Below are positions 63,290 through 64,000 of a DNA stretch of 64,000 nucleotides, in pieces. The notes below the pieces were generated by a model. It was not told the origin of the DNA and ran no database searches. It saw nothing but the letters and a program-made list of their open reading frames with translations. The DNA is taken from contig JAJYNS010000091.1 of the NCBI GenBank assembly GCA_021786195.1, positions 1 to 64,000 on the forward strand, given 5' to 3'. The stretch comes from Actinomycetes bacterium (GTDB lineage: Bacteria; Actinomycetota; Acidimicrobiia; Acidimicrobiales; Bog-793). Position 1 is the stretch's first letter, and every line of letters begins with the position of its first letter. Made by a program: the position numbers and the translations under genes.

Positions 63290-64000
63290 CCCGGCTGCCC
63301 TGAGGCCTGCCGCCGGGGACGCGTCCTTCTTCGACGCCGTCGAGATCGTGAGGCGGACGCGCGACGGCCTCGAGCTCGCCGGCGCCGAGCTCGACTGGCT
63401 GGTCGCCGCCTACACCGACGGGCGTGTAGCGGAGGAGCAGATGGCGGCGTGGCTGATGGCCGTCTACTTCCGCGGGCTCAGCCGTGCCGAGCTCGCCCGG
63501 CTCACGGCCGCGATGGTCGCTTCGGGCGAGCGGCTCGAGCTGTCGGGGCTCAGCCGCCCGACGGTCGACAAGCACTCCACCGGCGGGGTGGGCGACAAGG
63601 TCTCGCTCGTCCTCGCCCCGCTCGTCGCCTCCTGCGGCGCGGCGGTCCCGCAGCTGTCCGGGCGCGGCCTCGGGCACACCGGCGGGACCCTCGACAAGCT
63701 CGAGGCGATCCCCGGATGGCGGTCGAACCTGACCGCAGAGGAGATCGTCGACCAGCTCGAGCGCGTCGGCTGCGTCATCTGCGCAGCGGGGCCCACGCTC
63801 GCGCCAGCCGACCGGAAGCTGTACGCGCTGCGAGACGTCACCGCAACCGTCGAGTCCATCCCGCTCATCGCCGCGTCGATCATCTCGAAGAAGGTGGCCG
63901 AGGGGACCGGCTCGCTGGTGCTCGACGTGAAGGTCGGCTCGGGCGCGTTCATGAGGGAGCGCGAGCGCGCCGAGGAGCTCGCCCGCACGATGGTCTCGCT
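63282..64000 (+). CDS. deoA: Pyrimidine-nucleoside/thymidine phosphorylase (3' end outside window)
   Basis: First 239 residues of a GT family-3 type phosphorylase that splits thymidine or uridine with phosphate into base and (deoxy)ribose 1-phosphate. FFDAVEIVRRTRDGLELAGA, the signature SGRGLGHTGGTLDKLEAIPG and KHSTGGVGDKVSLVLAPLVA (phosphate site) are present, as is LALRDVTATVES-like YALRDVTATVESIPLIAASI. GTG 63282 overlaps the cdd stop and has GGGGAG upstream. The frame is open at the right edge. Confidence 0.94.
   Translation, partial: MTDPAALRPAAGDASFFDAVEIVRRTRDGLELAGAELDWLVAAYTDGRVAEEQMAAWLMAVYFRGLSRAELARLTAAMVASGERLELSGLSRPTVDKHSTGGVGDKVSLVLAPLVASCGAAVPQLSGRGLGHTGGTLDKLEAIPGWRSNLTAEEIVDQLERVGCVICAAGPTLAPADRKLYALRDVTATVESIPLIAASIISKKVAEGTGSLVLDVKVGSGAFMRERERAEELARTMVS

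Overview
The window is GC-rich chromosomal DNA (roughly 70% or more by eye), densely packed, with frequent GTG and TTG starts, ATGA/GTGA/TGATG stop-start overlaps and several apparently leaderless genes. A mycothiol S-conjugate amidase (Mca), a fused 2-oxoglutarate decarboxylase (Kgd type), an LpdA-like flavoprotein, and the PspA/PspAA/HtpX/PspAB stress set all point to an actinobacterium. The divergent respiratory genes make class Acidimicrobiia my best guess, which is inference only. I see no tRNA, rRNA, CRISPR array, insertion sequence or prophage.

Layout. 1-2.6 kb: a partial polytopic membrane protein downstream of ctaB (heme O synthase). 2.7-6.7 kb: LOG hydrolase and a divergent TetR regulator sharing a dyad, an aldo/keto reductase, a PfkB sugar kinase and an unknown protein. 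6.75-14.3 kb: an alpha-glucoside uptake and hydrolysis operon (LacI regulator, binding protein, two permeases, GH13 glucosidase, ATPase) with a visible promoter, two operators and an intercistronic hairpin. 14.4-19.6 kb: an unusual cytochrome b, a GMC oxidoreductase and a divergent LpdA-like reductase. 19.7-28.5 kb: miaB, endonuclease IV, secA, prfB, an SDR epimerase and a geranylgeranyl-reductase-like flavoprotein. 28.5-32 kb: nucleotidyltransferase, serine hydrolase and ftsEX. 32.2-40.9 kb: kgd, a NYN/PIN ribonuclease-like protein with a Lys/Ala-rich tail, a FabZ-like dehydratase, exonuclease III, an orphan ParA-like ATPase and a DUF6687-like protein. 40.8-43.6 kb: the Psp operon. 43.8-50.6 kb: mca, an SCP2-like protein, a LuxR regulator, a second aldo/keto reductase, and an MgtE-like gating protein followed by an NRAMP-like transporter. 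50.6-54.3 kb: a glycosyltransferase, methyltransferase, alpha/alpha-toroid protein and second methyltransferase. 54.4-57.1 kb: an M1 aminopeptidase. 57.4-64 kb: a BMP-family nucleoside ABC transporter with cytidine deaminase and thymidine phosphorylase.

How the genes work together. Two complete nutrient modules couple uptake to the first catabolic steps: alpha-glucosides (transporter plus glucosidase under LacI) and nucleosides (transporter plus cdd and deoA). In both, the binding-protein gene is followed by a perfect GC hairpin and encodes a protein without a lipobox. The most unusual points are two genes that seem to start with CTG (the NYN nuclease and the glycosyltransferase), a recurrent TANNNT box 6-8 nt upstream of start codons, a near-identical 15-bp motif upstream of ctaB and the cytochrome b gene, a transport pair made of a channel-less MgtE-like regulator and an NRAMP-like permease with a possible leader peptide, and an orphan cytochrome b with a large insertion.
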